In this document: one piece after another, positions 26,835 to 37,259 of the stretch
Layout of the letters: the number at the start of each line of letters is the position of its first letter
How positions within the stretch are numbered: the first letter of the stretch is position 1
NCBI GenBank assembly: GCA_019751945.1
Contig: JAIEMT010000017.1
Coordinates: 119,982 to 183,981, forward strand
DNA: 64,000 bases
From: a bacterium
GTDB taxonomy: Bacteria > Bdellovibrionota > UBA1018
Direction of reading: 5' to 3'
Notes under the pieces: model-generated
Told to the model about the DNA's origin: nothing
Seen by the model: only the letters and a program-made list of their open reading frames with translations
The model's database searches: none
Position numbers and translations under genes: made by a program

Positions 26835-29350
26835 GCCAGAACGCCCGTGTCGTTTGGTGAATTCCATCGCAAGTAAGAAACGTCTGCGGAGAGCAGCAAA
26901 CCAAACGAACTGGTCTGCCACTTTTTCAAGTTCCATTCGGACCAAAAATTCCCCTCAATGCCCCACTGGTCTTTCGTCGCTAAACCGCTCAGCGGCAAGG
27001 CTAGGCGGAGGCCTGCCTCGGACGGAGTCAGGGAGCTTTCACCTTTATAGTTTCTCACGCCGTACAGGAGCGGTCCAACAGAGAAGCCTCCCCGGGCATC
27101 AACTGACTGCAGGCCTGTTTTTTCCCATCGGAAAGAACGATCTACCGCGAGTCCCAAACCCAATGCCCAAGAGTGCGCGAAATGTTCCGGATCAGGAGAG
27201 AAACTCCCGGCAGAATTTACCCAATGGACCGCGTCGAACTCGAACGTTACGGCGTTCACTTTGCTTTGTTGAGAGGTGCGGACGGCATTACTCTTATCGA
27301 AGCTCGCGAGATCAGAGCGAATGGCGAAACTCCAGCGCGCAGTGACTTCCCCAGGATCGTTCGTGGAGTCCTCACGAAACTTCGTGCGCGTGTAGTTCAT
27401 TTGAAAGTTCACGCGTTGGTGAAAGTAAGGATTGTTGAGACCCACGGAGCTGATGTCTGTTGCCGAGCTGCTCTGGTTCACATTTCCAATTCCGATACCG
27501 ACATCGGCTTTCCAGGAAGTGTCCCCCGCGTAGCGGTACTTGAAAGTCTTTTGTTGTAACGGAGCGGACTCGACTACAGGTTCTGGTGGAGCTTCTTCCA
27601 CAGTGACTTGGCTATTCTTTTGCTGAGCAAGATCAGGAATGTGGACTGGGATAACGATTCTTTGTGCGCCAGAAAATTTTCCCGCAAGGCCTTCATCACT
27701 CACGGAAGCGACGCGGTAGTAAAACTTTTCTTCTTTCACATCACTCTCGGGAGTAAGTAGCCAGGTCCACTCGGGCGAATCCGTATCTGCTTGCATGACG
27801 ACATCGGTGAATCCTTTGGTTCTAGAGAGCTGGATCTTGTACTTGGTAATTCCACTGACAGGTTTCCATTTCAATCGAACACGAAATCTTTTCTTAACTT
27901 CTTCAGCGTAGGCGTCACTGAGGACCTGCTCAGAAATACTTCTGTAAACCCTTTCCAAAATGGAATGCGTGGGTTTGGGTAAATCTTCTTTTTGGGATTC
28001 CACTTCCGGTTTTAAGAGCTCCGGAGGGGGTGGGGGAATTAATTCTTTGATCACCAGATTTCTGGATTCACTCCAGTCGGTTTTTCCAGACTTGAGAGTT
28101 CCCCGGACTCGCCAGGTGACTGATCCCTTGATCGAGGGTTCGATGGTATAAAAGTGGGCGTGAGGACCGGTTTTTTGAATTTTCGTTTCCGAACCGATTT
28201 TGAGCTCCACCTCGTAGCCGAGAACATCAGGAATTTCCTTCCACGAGAGATCCATCTTTTTGTCGGTACCTTTTTCTCGCGTGAGCAGCGTTCCTGTGGG
28301 CGGGTAGACCAGCTCTGCCTTGATAGGACTTTCTAAAGCAAATTTTTCGGGAGCGCTGGTGATTCCGGAATTGAGGGCCTTTACTCGCCAGTACCAAATT
28401 CTTCTCGTGGCAGAGACGGGGAGGTAGATGCTGACCTTCGCTTCCTTGAGAGGTGGAAAGGTGGCTCCCACGCGTGCGTCTCGAAGTTCGCCTTCCGAGG
28501 AGTTGAAGTCGGGTTGAGTGCTCACTTCCACCTCAAGAGGAGTTTCTGAAACTCTCTTCGTATCGATTTTCCAGAAAAACTCTACCTTCTGGGTGCCGTC
28601 TGTCCGAACTTTGTTGGCGGTAATCGATTCATCGCCCCGAGGAGTCAAAAGAGTAAAAGGAGTGCGAAGGGTCTTGGCTGCTTCCGAAGTTCCCTTGGCT
28701 CCCAAAGTGACTTCGCTTCCGGCGCCGACACTGATTTCTCCGTTCGGACTCTGAAGTCGAATTTCTCCGCCTTGAACTATGATCTTCGATTCTTTTCCGC
28801 TGGAAGAAAGAGTGACCTCGCTTGTGTCGTTCAAAATTGCTTTGGCATTTCCAATTTCGACTTCCACCTGAGGGCCGCCGGTTAAAACCGCTGGCAGGTC
28901 TGTTTTCCTTTTCTGAGTCATTCTTCCGCGTAGAAGTGAAATGGAAATTCTGTTTCCCTGTGTCTCATCTGTTTTGCGTTCGAGTTTGATGAGCGAATTC
29001 TCTCCCACCATCAAACCCGTTCCGTCTTGAAAAGCGATTTCAGCTTCAGACTTTTCCTGGGTGAGAATGGATTGGTCTTGGAAAAGCGGTTGGCCGCTTT
29101 TGGTTTCTTCCCAAATCAGCTGATTTGGATTTTGAAGGTGGACGGAATTTTTTCGGGTGACTAAGTCTGCAATCGCTTGTCCAAAGAGGGGATGGTCATT
29201 GGAATTGCCGCTCTGCCATAGATTTAAAATGGGAACATCGTTGAGCAAAAGGTAAACTTCCACAATCAAGGCCGCCCAGATGAGAGTGGTTGCTAACCTT
29301 TTCTTGGTCCTATTCGGATTAGTCGTTATACTCGAAGCTTCGGCGCTCAT
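26798..29350 (-). CDS. FecR-domain protein with Fn3-like repeats and probable C-terminal outer-membrane beta-barrel
   Basis: N-terminal TM, FecR-like segment (AEIAFQDGTGLMVGENSLIKLERK), Fn3-like WSWRV/YWRVKAL motifs, beta-rich C-terminus ending in Phe. Confidence 0.7.
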   Translation of the reverse strand: MSAEASSITTNPNRTKKRLATTLIWAALIVEVYLLLNDVPILNLWQSGNSNDHPLFGQAIADLVTRKNSVHLQNPNQLIWEETKSGQPLFQDQSILTQEKSEAEIAFQDGTGLMVGENSLIKLERKTDETQGNRISISLLRGRMTQKRKTDLPAVLTGGPQVEVEIGNAKAILNDTSEVTLSSSGKESKIIVQGGEIRLQSPNGEISVGAGSEVTLGAKGTSEAAKTLRTPFTLLTPRGDESITANKVRTDGTQKVEFFWKIDTKRVSETPLEVEVSTQPDFNSSEGELRDARVGATFPPLKEAKVSIYLPVSATRRIWYWRVKALNSGITSAPEKFALESPIKAELVYPPTGTLLTREKGTDKKMDLSWKEIPDVLGYEVELKIGSETKIQKTGPHAHFYTIEPSIKGSVTWRVRGTLKSGKTDWSESRNLVIKELIPPPPPELLKPEVESQKEDLPKPTHSILERVYRSISEQVLSDAYAEEVKKRFRVRLKWKPVSGITKYKIQLSRTKGFTDVVMQADTDSPEWTWLLTPESDVKEEKFYYRVASVSDEGLAGKFSGAQRIVIPVHIPDLAQQKNSQVTVEEAPPEPVVESAPLQQKTFKYRYAGDTSWKADVGIGIGNVNQSSSATDISSVGLNNPYFHQRVNFQMNYTRTKFREDSTNDPGEVTARWSFAIRSDLASFDKSNAVRTSQQSKVNAVTFEFDAVHWVNSAGSFSPDPEHFAHSWALGLGLAVDRSFRWEKTGLQSVDARGGFSVGPLLYGVRNYKGESSLTPSEAGLRLALPLSGLATKDQWGIEGNFWSEWNLKKWQTSSFGLLLSADVSYLRWNSPNDTGVLAWNVWLAPSLRF

Positions 29351-29367
29351 TTACCGATAATAATTGT

Positions 29368-31437
29368 ATGACTTCTGCTGCAAAATTTCCAATTCGCCGG
29401 AAGCTGATGCTCTTAATCATGGCGTGCGTCCTGGGCGCTACTGCGGCCTATCTTGGCCTGGCGATCCGACTCTTCAAAGACGACAAAACTCAGCTGGTCT
29501 ACGAATTGAATGCGGGTACCGTCAAAACTCTGTCTGCAGAAGTGGAAGCGGTGCTTTTGAAGTACGTCGACAAGGTCAAGCTTTTGACTCAAGGACATCA
29601 GAGCGCAGATTGGACCACCACGGTTTTTGAAAATGAACCGGATCTGATCGCGTTCAGTCTCTATCGTCAGGGCGAGCAACCCAGTCAGTGGGAACGACTC
29701 TCTAGCGTTCGCAACAAAGATTATTTAAAACTCTACGGACTTTCGGCCACGGAGGTCGACAAGCTTCGCGAGGCGCGCCCCATTCCTTTTGCAAAGGCGT
29801 TGGCGAAAGGCCAAGTGGTTTTCAATTCCACAGTCCCGGGTGGAGCACCTATTTTGAGTTTGGCAGTGGCTATGGATGTGAAGGGCCGTGCCGGAGCACA
29901 TGTCGCCGTAGTGGATCTCAAGGTCGATCGTTTTCTCAAAATGATGGGTGACCGTGGCATCGTGTCAGTTTTCATGGTCGATGACGAAGGAAAGGTTCTC
30001 GTCCATTCCGACGCTGCGTTGATGGCCTCGAACTCTCAGGTTGATAATGAAATTGTTCGTCAGGCAGTGGATTCTCCCGTCGGTTTTCAAATGAAGCGTT
30101 TCGAGTGGAAAGAAACCCGTTGGTTGGGGGCCTATCAGAACGTCAAAGTGGGTGGATTGATTGTCATCGGTCAGGCAGAAGAGGAAACCGCATTTCTGGC
30201 AGCCAAAAAACTCATTCAAAAGTCTCTTTTGTTTGCTGCGATCATTGTCACCGTTTCGCTGTTGATCTCCGGGTGGCAGGCGGGAACTTTTACTCAGCCG
30301 CTTAATAAATTAGTCGAAGCTACGGAGAAGTTAAAAGAGGGCGAGTTTTCGCAATCCATCCATGTCGATACCAAAGACGAGATCGCCCGTTTGGCAACGG
30401 CGTTTAATACGATGGCGACGGATATTCAGCGGCAGCAAACCGAACTCAAAGCAAGTAAGGCTGATTTAGAAATTAAAGTGAAAGAGCGAACCAGTGCCTT
30501 GGAAGCTCAGAAGACCAAAGCATCGGAGGCTCAGGATGCCCTTTTAAGAACCACTCGCTTAGCGGCTCTCGGAGAATTGGCTGGTGCAACCGCTCACGAG
30601 GTTCTCAACCCGCTGAACAACATGAATATTCGTGTGGAGAAGATGAAGAAGCGTCTTTCGCAGATCGACGCTAACAACCTCGAGGTGATGCATCAAATCG
30701 TTGACGGTTGGAAGAAGTCTTACGCCGAAGGCGGTTGGGATCTTTTGCAGAAGGAGCTCTCGAAGACGGTGGATGGCGGCAAGAAACTTCTGGAAGAGGA
30801 CTTAGATAATCTTGCTACGATCAGTCGCGAAGAAAAGAAGAAACTGAAAGATGACCAAGATGACGTGGATTTCCTGATTAAGGAAATGACCCGCATCAGT
30901 CGCATGGTCAACGGGATGCGGTCGCTTTCCCGAGTTGGCGGTGAGCGAAAGCCCTTGGATATTCACGTTCCGATCGAAGATACGCTGGCGGCCCTTTCGG
31001 ACCTTATCGAGAAGCGCAAGATTACGGTCATCAAAGAGTTTGGGGCTGAGGCGAAGGATAGCTATGTCATCACCGGCGACCGAGACGAGCTCGTTCAAGT
31101 GTTCTCGAATCTTTTAAGGAATGCTCTTCACGCGATCGATGCTGCGAAACGTCGATCGGGAGAAATTCGAATCGCAACCAAACTTACCCAAGGTCGTATC
31201 GAAATTCGTCTGACCGACAACGGAACGGGAATCGCGGCTCAGCACGTGGCCAAAGTTTTTGAACCCACTTTTACAACAAAGTCTGTTGAAGAGGGTACGG
31301 GCTTGGGCCTCAGCATCAGCCGACGGCTGATCCGAGCATTCGGGGGCGAGATTGAGATTGAAACCACCACAGCCGGAGTAGGCACTACTTTCCTAGTCTG
31401 GTTCCCCGTCCAGAGCGCCGCTAAGGCCAGCGGCTAA
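29368..31437 (+). CDS. Sensor histidine kinase (Cache-like sensor, HAMP, HisKA, HATPase)
   Basis: LGELAGATAHEVLNPLNNM H-box, HAMP, GTGLGLSISRRLIRAFGGEI. Confidence 0.9.
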   Translation: MTSAAKFPIRRKLMLLIMACVLGATAAYLGLAIRLFKDDKTQLVYELNAGTVKTLSAEVEAVLLKYVDKVKLLTQGHQSADWTTTVFENEPDLIAFSLYRQGEQPSQWERLSSVRNKDYLKLYGLSATEVDKLREARPIPFAKALAKGQVVFNSTVPGGAPILSLAVAMDVKGRAGAHVAVVDLKVDRFLKMMGDRGIVSVFMVDDEGKVLVHSDAALMASNSQVDNEIVRQAVDSPVGFQMKRFEWKETRWLGAYQNVKVGGLIVIGQAEEETAFLAAKKLIQKSLLFAAIIVTVSLLISGWQAGTFTQPLNKLVEATEKLKEGEFSQSIHVDTKDEIARLATAFNTMATDIQRQQTELKASKADLEIKVKERTSALEAQKTKASEAQDALLRTTRLAALGELAGATAHEVLNPLNNMNIRVEKMKKRLSQIDANNLEVMHQIVDGWKKSYAEGGWDLLQKELSKTVDGGKKLLEEDLDNLATISREEKKKLKDDQDDVDFLIKEMTRISRMVNGMRSLSRVGGERKPLDIHVPIEDTLAALSDLIEKRKITVIKEFGAEAKDSYVITGDRDELVQVFSNLLRNALHAIDAAKRRSGEIRIATKLTQGRIEIRLTDNGTGIAAQHVAKVFEPTFTTKSVEEGTGLGLSISRRLIRAFGGEIEIETTTAGVGTTFLVWFPVQSAAKASG

Positions 31438-31504
31438 CCCTAACATATTGATTTTAGTTGAATTGCCAGTTCGTGGTAGAATTGAGGCGAGGACGTGAGC
31501 TCTC

Positions 31505-32692
31505 ATGGAAGAAAATCGCACACTACTCATCCTCGACGATGAGCCTGAAACCCTGCGCGGTTACGTGGACTTTTTAAGTCCACAGGACTCTTCTAAGGCT
31601 ATTAAATCTTCGCGTGGTGCAAAACCTGCCGTTTCTTCCAATCAAGATCCCTCTGAAACTTACAATATTCTACAAGCCAAAACCGGCGAAGAAGCGGTGT
31701 CGCTTGTAAAGATGGAACTGGCCCAAGGTCGACAAGTCGCAGCCGGCTTTTTCGATGTGAAGCTCGACGGCGGGATGGACGGCTTGGCGACCATTCAGGA
31801 AATTAAAAAACTCGATCGCGACATTCGTTGTGTCGTGGTGACGGCCTATCACGACCGCACAGTAAACGAGATTCAGAATCTCTTCGGTGAAGAATTCAAA
31901 GATCATTGGGACTATCTCAATAAGCCCTTCACTCAAGGTGAGATTGTCCAAAAAGCGCGCCAAATGATTACGGCATGGAATCGTGAAAAAGAACTCTCGC
32001 TCATGAATCTTCAACTGATTCGGTCCGAGCGACTGGCCGCTATTGGCCAAGTTGCCCGTGGGGTGGGTCATGAGTTTGGAAATATCTTGCTTCGAATTGT
32101 AGGGAAGTTAGATCTTTCGCTTTTGGAGAATGACGTAAAAAAAATTCATGACCACCTGGGAATTGCCATGAAGGCCGCTGATCGAGCTACGGTCATTGTA
32201 CGAAACCTTCAATCCTTTTCTAAGGCGGATCCCAATTTTCAAATTATCAACATTGCGATTCCCATCGACGAAGCGCTTTCGCTCGTCAGTCATGAGATGG
32301 TGAAATTCAATATCAAGGTCGAGAAAAAATTTGAAACGGTTCCTGATGTCCGAATTGATAAAGTAGCCATGGGGCAAGTTTTTCTGAATCTTTTCATAAA
32401 TGCTCTTCATGCTATGTCCAAGGGCGGGAATTTAACGATTACCCTGAGTGCTTCCAAAGATTCTACGGGTTCAAAAAAGGGCGTCTTGGTAAAAGTGAAA
32501 GACACGGGCTGTGGAATATCACCCGATGTGTTGCCCAAGATTTTTGAATACGCCTTCACCACGAAAGGCGCAGGCGGTAGCGGCTTGGGGCTTTCTGTTT
32601 CTAAAGAAATTGTGGAAGCCACCGGCGGAACCATCGAAGTGAAAACAGAAATCGATAAAGGAACCGAGTTCTCGATTTGGGTGCCTGTATGA
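31505..32692 (+). CDS. Hybrid REC-histidine kinase
   Basis: N-terminal LLILDDEPETLRGY...FFDVKLDGGMDG receiver; GHEFGNILLRIVGKLD H-box; GSGLGLSVSKEIV. Confidence 0.9.
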   Translation: MEENRTLLILDDEPETLRGYVDFLSPQDSSKAIKSSRGAKPAVSSNQDPSETYNILQAKTGEEAVSLVKMELAQGRQVAAGFFDVKLDGGMDGLATIQEIKKLDRDIRCVVVTAYHDRTVNEIQNLFGEEFKDHWDYLNKPFTQGEIVQKARQMITAWNREKELSLMNLQLIRSERLAAIGQVARGVGHEFGNILLRIVGKLDLSLLENDVKKIHDHLGIAMKAADRATVIVRNLQSFSKADPNFQIINIAIPIDEALSLVSHEMVKFNIKVEKKFETVPDVRIDKVAMGQVFLNLFINALHAMSKGGNLTITLSASKDSTGSKKGVLVKVKDTGCGISPDVLPKIFEYAFTTKGAGGSGLGLSVSKEIVEATGGTIEVKTEIDKGTEFSIWVPV

Positions 32693-33936
32693 ATAAAACT
32701 CTTCACTTCTTAGTCGTCGATGACGATGCGGACAGTCTGAAAACCATCATTGAATATCTTAAGTCTATGGGCTTTGAGAAAGTAACCCAGGCCCGCGACG
32801 GAGCCGAAGCGCTTCAGCTTCTCGAAAAACTTCAAACTATCAATTTTATTATTTCAGATTGGGATATGCCCAACCTGAACGGACTCAACCTTCTTCAGCA
32901 AATTCGAAGCAATCCCGCCTTTGCGCAGATTCCTTATCTCATCGTGACAAGCCCCATTTCCCAAGAAACGGAAAAAATTGTGTTGGCGGCTGAGAGCATG
33001 GTGAATGCGTATTTGATCAAGCCATTCCGTAGCCAGGTATTGAAAGATAAAATTGAACGCACGCTGGAGCTGTCTGTTCGGGGGCCTCAAAAACAAGTCG
33101 TCGTTGTGGACGACGATGCAGACGCTCTTTCCATGGTGATGGAGTACCTCAATAAACTGGGCTTCAGAGACATCAAGGCCTTTAATGAAGGGGCATCCGC
33201 AGTCGAATACATGCTTCAGAATCATGAAAGCGTTTCCATCGTGATTTCAGATTGGGAAATGCCCGGAATGTCCGGAGTCGAGTTGCTCCGAACTCTTCGA
33301 TCCCACACGCAGCTGCATCAGATTCCATTTTTGATGATCACAAGCCAGAGCTCCATGGATCGAATGAAGGTGATGCAAGCGGCACGTGCCAACGTGGACC
33401 AGTACTTGCTCAAACCCTTCACTGTTTCTGATTTGAAAAAGCGTGTGGACCTGCTTCTCAAAAAGTCGGTCAATCTGTTTCAAATCGAGAATCTCGTTTC
33501 AGAAGCGGCTGAGCATTACAGTCACGGCAGATTTCAAAAAGCTTTCGACCTATTTGATGCCGCCCTGAAGATTGATGGGGCCCATGAAGTGGCTCTCGCC
33601 GGCATGGCCGATGTTTTGGTGAAACTAAGGGGCGTTCAAGCTGCCCTTCCTTTTTACAAAAAGGCGATTGATTCGAACTCTGTGAATCCTCAGGGCTACG
33701 CGCGTTTAGCGTCCGCTTATGAACAGATCGGGCTTTTAGACAAAGCTATCGCGATCATGCAATCGGGCGTTCGTAATGTGAGCTTCAGCGCAGAACTGCA
33801 TTTCCAGCTCGGTCGAGTTTATAACAAGGCGGGAATGATCGCCGAGGCACGAGTGGAATTCGAAAAGACTTTGGAAATTCAGCTGGACCATAAAGAGGCC
33901 CGGCTCATGTTAGAACTTCTCAACGAACGCAAATAG
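32677..33936 (+). CDS. Dual receiver-domain response regulator with TPR C-terminus
   Basis: VVDDDADS...SDWDMPN and VVDDDADA...SDWEMPG; TPR-like repeats from ~33520. Confidence 0.9.
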   Translation: MGACMNKTLHFLVVDDDADSLKTIIEYLKSMGFEKVTQARDGAEALQLLEKLQTINFIISDWDMPNLNGLNLLQQIRSNPAFAQIPYLIVTSPISQETEKIVLAAESMVNAYLIKPFRSQVLKDKIERTLELSVRGPQKQVVVVDDDADALSMVMEYLNKLGFRDIKAFNEGASAVEYMLQNHESVSIVISDWEMPGMSGVELLRTLRSHTQLHQIPFLMITSQSSMDRMKVMQAARANVDQYLLKPFTVSDLKKRVDLLLKKSVNLFQIENLVSEAAEHYSHGRFQKAFDLFDAALKIDGAHEVALAGMADVLVKLRGVQAALPFYKKAIDSNSVNPQGYARLASAYEQIGLLDKAIAIMQSGVRNVSFSAELHFQLGRVYNKAGMIAEARVEFEKTLEIQLDHKEARLMLELLNERK

Positions 33937-33947
33937 ACGAGGCGCGA

Positions 33948-34883
33948 GTGAGTATCGAAAAAGGCAGACGCATTCTGGTGGTCGAGCAGGACAAAGATAT
34001 GGTTCAGCAGCTCACGGAGTCTCTCAGTAAAGAGGGCCACAACGTCACGCATGCTGATGATGCCGATACGACGCTTCATCGCGTTCAGGCCTGGAAACCC
34101 CATCTCATTCTTCTCAACACAAAAACTCCGGGTCTGACTAACTACGACCTGATTCCAAAACTTCGTCGCACGACCCAAGACGACTATGTCTCTGTTATTC
34201 TGCTTTCCGAAGAGGTTCCGTTCGAAGAAGTCCTCAAGGGCTTTGAAGCAGGCGCTGACGACCACCTCCTCAAGCCCATCAAGACCCAAGAACTTCTTTC
34301 CAAGGTTCGGATCATGCTGAAGATGAAGGAGCTGCAGGATTCCCTTCGTCGGGCCAATCACCGTATCGAGGAACTTTCGACCATCAGTGAAGTGACCGGT
34401 CTCCTCAATATGAAAGCCCTTTATAGAAAGGGTGAGGAAGAGATCGTTCGCTGCCGCCGGTTCAAAAAACCCATTTCGGCTCTTCTAGTGAATTTGGATA
34501 AGTTCTCGGTCGTGAACGAATCTAACGACTTTATCTTTGGTAGCCGGGTTCTCAGGGAAGTGGGTGCCCGGATTAAACAATGCGTGCGTAATATCGATAT
34601 GGTGGGCCATGTGGGGGCTGATGAGTTCCTGATTTTGCTCCTGGAAACCGACCTGGCAGGGGCCGAGTTTGTCGCCGAACGCATCCGGGATTCTATCCAA
34701 TCCTCGGAGTTCCGGGTTGAGAAGCACTTTGCAAAAATTACATCCTGCATCGGGGTGGCCGGGCTGAGCCGGGACCGCTCGGATGGCAAGATGGCCGACC
34801 TGCTTCGGAACGCAGGGGAGGCCCTTCGATCCGCCAAGGCAGCCGGTACCAATCGTATCGAAATCTATTCTTTTGCCTCCTAA
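33948..34883 (+). CDS. Receiver-GGDEF protein with altered signature motifs
   Basis: VVEQDKDM, LILLNTKTPG in place of LLD; GHVGADEFLILLL in place of GGDEF. Confidence 0.88.
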   Translation: MSIEKGRRILVVEQDKDMVQQLTESLSKEGHNVTHADDADTTLHRVQAWKPHLILLNTKTPGLTNYDLIPKLRRTTQDDYVSVILLSEEVPFEEVLKGFEAGADDHLLKPIKTQELLSKVRIMLKMKELQDSLRRANHRIEELSTISEVTGLLNMKALYRKGEEEIVRCRRFKKPISALLVNLDKFSVVNESNDFIFGSRVLREVGARIKQCVRNIDMVGHVGADEFLILLLETDLAGAEFVAERIRDSIQSSEFRVEKHFAKITSCIGVAGLSRDRSDGKMADLLRNAGEALRSAKAAGTNRIEIYSFAS

Positions 34884-34910
34884 AAACCCATATAGTGTTA
34901 TGGGTAACTT

Positions 34911-37259
34911 ATGTCCGAAATGATTCACTCAGGGACACCGGATCTCGACGCTCGAGAGCTGATTAAGCGCAAGCGCGAACGCATTGCGATCGCTCTCTTG
35001 GGAGTGCTCTTTGTTGTCCTGACTATCGCCGAGTTCAAGCTGAGCAAGGTTTCCACCACGCTCCCGTTCGTAAACTCGATTTTCTTCTTCGGACTTCTGA
35101 ATCTGAACATCGTTCTCTTGGTGGCCTTGGTTTGGTTGGTCTTTCGAAACATTGGGAAGCTTTTTATCGAGCGTCGGCGAAAAGTTCTGGGTTCGCGACT
35201 TAAAACGAAGCTGGTTATTTCGTTTCTGGCGTTTTCCATTATTCCGACACTCGTCTTGTTTACGATTTCCGCTCTTTATATTAACTCGAGCTTCGACAAG
35301 TGGTTTTCGCTCAAGATTCAGAACACGCTTCAGGCATCGCTAGAAATCACCCACACCTATTATCGCAACAGTGACAATACGGCGCTACACTTTGCCGACC
35401 ACCTTTCGAAGGGTATTGCGAGTCGCCTGAGTTCTCGAAGCAACCAAGACAGTCAGGGCTGGCATATCGCGCCCAGTTGGCTTTCCGAATATCTCAACAA
35501 GCAGCGAGAGCTTTTGGCCCTGGATGCCGTCGAATACTATCCCGACTCTTTTGAAGAGCGCATCTTGTCCGAGCGTTCGAATTTAAAAGAGCAGTCGGTC
35601 TACTTCCCGCGCCTTCCGCTCGATCTTCTCGACAAGGTTTTTTCTGGTGAACCCGTTTCAGTCATTCAGCACATCGGGACGGGCGATTTGATTCGTCGAC
35701 TAGTGCCGGTTGTCAAGGCAGGCACTCAGGGCGTATTGGTGGTGAACACCTACATTCCAGTTAGCCTAGTGAACAAGGTCGATGAAATCGCCAGCGTGTT
35801 TGACGATTACGCCGACACCAACCCGCTGAAGTATCCGATTAAGACGGCGTACTTCGTGATCTTGGTGATGATCACGCTCGTGATTATTTTCGTGGCGATC
35901 TGGATTGGTCTGCACATCGCTCGCGAATTGACGGTTCCTGTGGAACGCTTGGTGTTTGGTGCTCAAGCCGTGGGTGCCGGGAATCTCGATTTTAAAATCG
36001 ATTCCGGAGGACAAGACGAAATCTCCGTTCTCATTAATTCCTTTAATAAGATGACTCAGGATCTGCGCGAGAACCGGGAACGCCTGACTCAAGCCAGCTC
36101 CGATTTGGAAAAACGCCGCCTTCAACTCGAAGCCGTTTTGACGAACGTCGGAACGGGCGTGATCGTGGTGGACAGGTCGGGCGAAGTCATGACCTTCAAT
36201 CGCGCGGTCTCTCAGCTCTTAGATGTGAAGATTGAGAATATTTTAGGAAAGAAATATTCAGATGTATTGACGGGAGATTCCCAACCCATTGTCGAATTGG
36301 TGAAGCGAGTTTTAGATCTCGCTCAGATTAAGGGCACCAAGCAAAGTGATGAGCCCGAGGTCGAACAATGGAATGCGCGTATCGGTGACGCTACCCGAGC
36401 CCTGGCTGCAGTGGCCACTCCGCTTCGGGACTCTCATCATAGTTCACCTTGGGGGGTCGTGGTTGTGATCGACGATATGACCCATCTCATTAAAGCTCAG
36501 CGTGAAACGGCATGGAGAGAAGTGGCCCGCCGTATTGCCCACGAGATTAAGAACCCGCTCACTCCGATTAAACTTTCTGCACAGCGATTGCAGCGCCGAC
36601 TGAGCAGCTTCCGTGGAAAAGACGGCGCGCTCTTGAAGGAATGTACCGACACGATTATTTCTCACGCCGATCAGATGAAGGATCTGGTGAACGAATTCTC
36701 CAGTTTCGCGCGTTTTCCGGAAGTGAACCCCACGCAAGGGGACCTCAACCGGGCCCTTATGGAAGTGGTCGCTTTATTCCAGCAAGCTCACCCCGGAATT
36801 CAGTTCTGGTTTACTCCCGAGAATCGCCTGCCCGTCTTTGAATTTGACCAAGACCAGATCAAGCGCGTTCTCATCAATCTTTTGGACAACGCGGTGTCTG
36901 CTCTCCAGATGAATCCTCCCACTCGAGTGAAGTGGGTGAAGATCGAAACCCACTTTAATGACCAGCTCCAGATGGCCGTTCTGACCGTCAAGGACAACGG
37001 CCCGGGCATGTCCGACCAGGTAAAAGAGCGCCTGTTTGAGCCCTATTTTTCGACCAAGGCTGAGGGGACGGGGTTGGGTCTCGCCATTGTTAAGAGAATT
37101 ATCAACGACCACGATGGATTTATTCGAGTTCAGTCCAATTTGGAGGAGGGAACTCAATTCCTCATTGAACTGCCGACCGTTGTGCGTCATGGTGTTCAAG
37201 GTATCCCCGGTGTGAAAGCAGAAAGGAATTATGGCACGAAGAGTTTTGATCATCGATGA
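34911..37259 (+). CDS. NtrY-like transmembrane sensor histidine kinase (HAMP-PAS-HisKA)
   Basis: RIAHEIKNPLTPIKLSAQRLQRRL, EFSSFARFPE, GTGLGLAIVKRIINDHDG. Confidence 0.9.
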   Translation: MSEMIHSGTPDLDARELIKRKRERIAIALLGVLFVVLTIAEFKLSKVSTTLPFVNSIFFFGLLNLNIVLLVALVWLVFRNIGKLFIERRRKVLGSRLKTKLVISFLAFSIIPTLVLFTISALYINSSFDKWFSLKIQNTLQASLEITHTYYRNSDNTALHFADHLSKGIASRLSSRSNQDSQGWHIAPSWLSEYLNKQRELLALDAVEYYPDSFEERILSERSNLKEQSVYFPRLPLDLLDKVFSGEPVSVIQHIGTGDLIRRLVPVVKAGTQGVLVVNTYIPVSLVNKVDEIASVFDDYADTNPLKYPIKTAYFVILVMITLVIIFVAIWIGLHIARELTVPVERLVFGAQAVGAGNLDFKIDSGGQDEISVLINSFNKMTQDLRENRERLTQASSDLEKRRLQLEAVLTNVGTGVIVVDRSGEVMTFNRAVSQLLDVKIENILGKKYSDVLTGDSQPIVELVKRVLDLAQIKGTKQSDEPEVEQWNARIGDATRALAAVATPLRDSHHSSPWGVVVVIDDMTHLIKAQRETAWREVARRIAHEIKNPLTPIKLSAQRLQRRLSSFRGKDGALLKECTDTIISHADQMKDLVNEFSSFARFPEVNPTQGDLNRALMEVVALFQQAHPGIQFWFTPENRLPVFEFDQDQIKRVLINLLDNAVSALQMNPPTRVKWVKIETHFNDQLQMAVLTVKDNGPGMSDQVKERLFEPYFSTKAEGTGLGLAIVKRIINDHDGFIRVQSNLEEGTQFLIELPTVVRHGVQGIPGVKAERNYGTKSFDHR

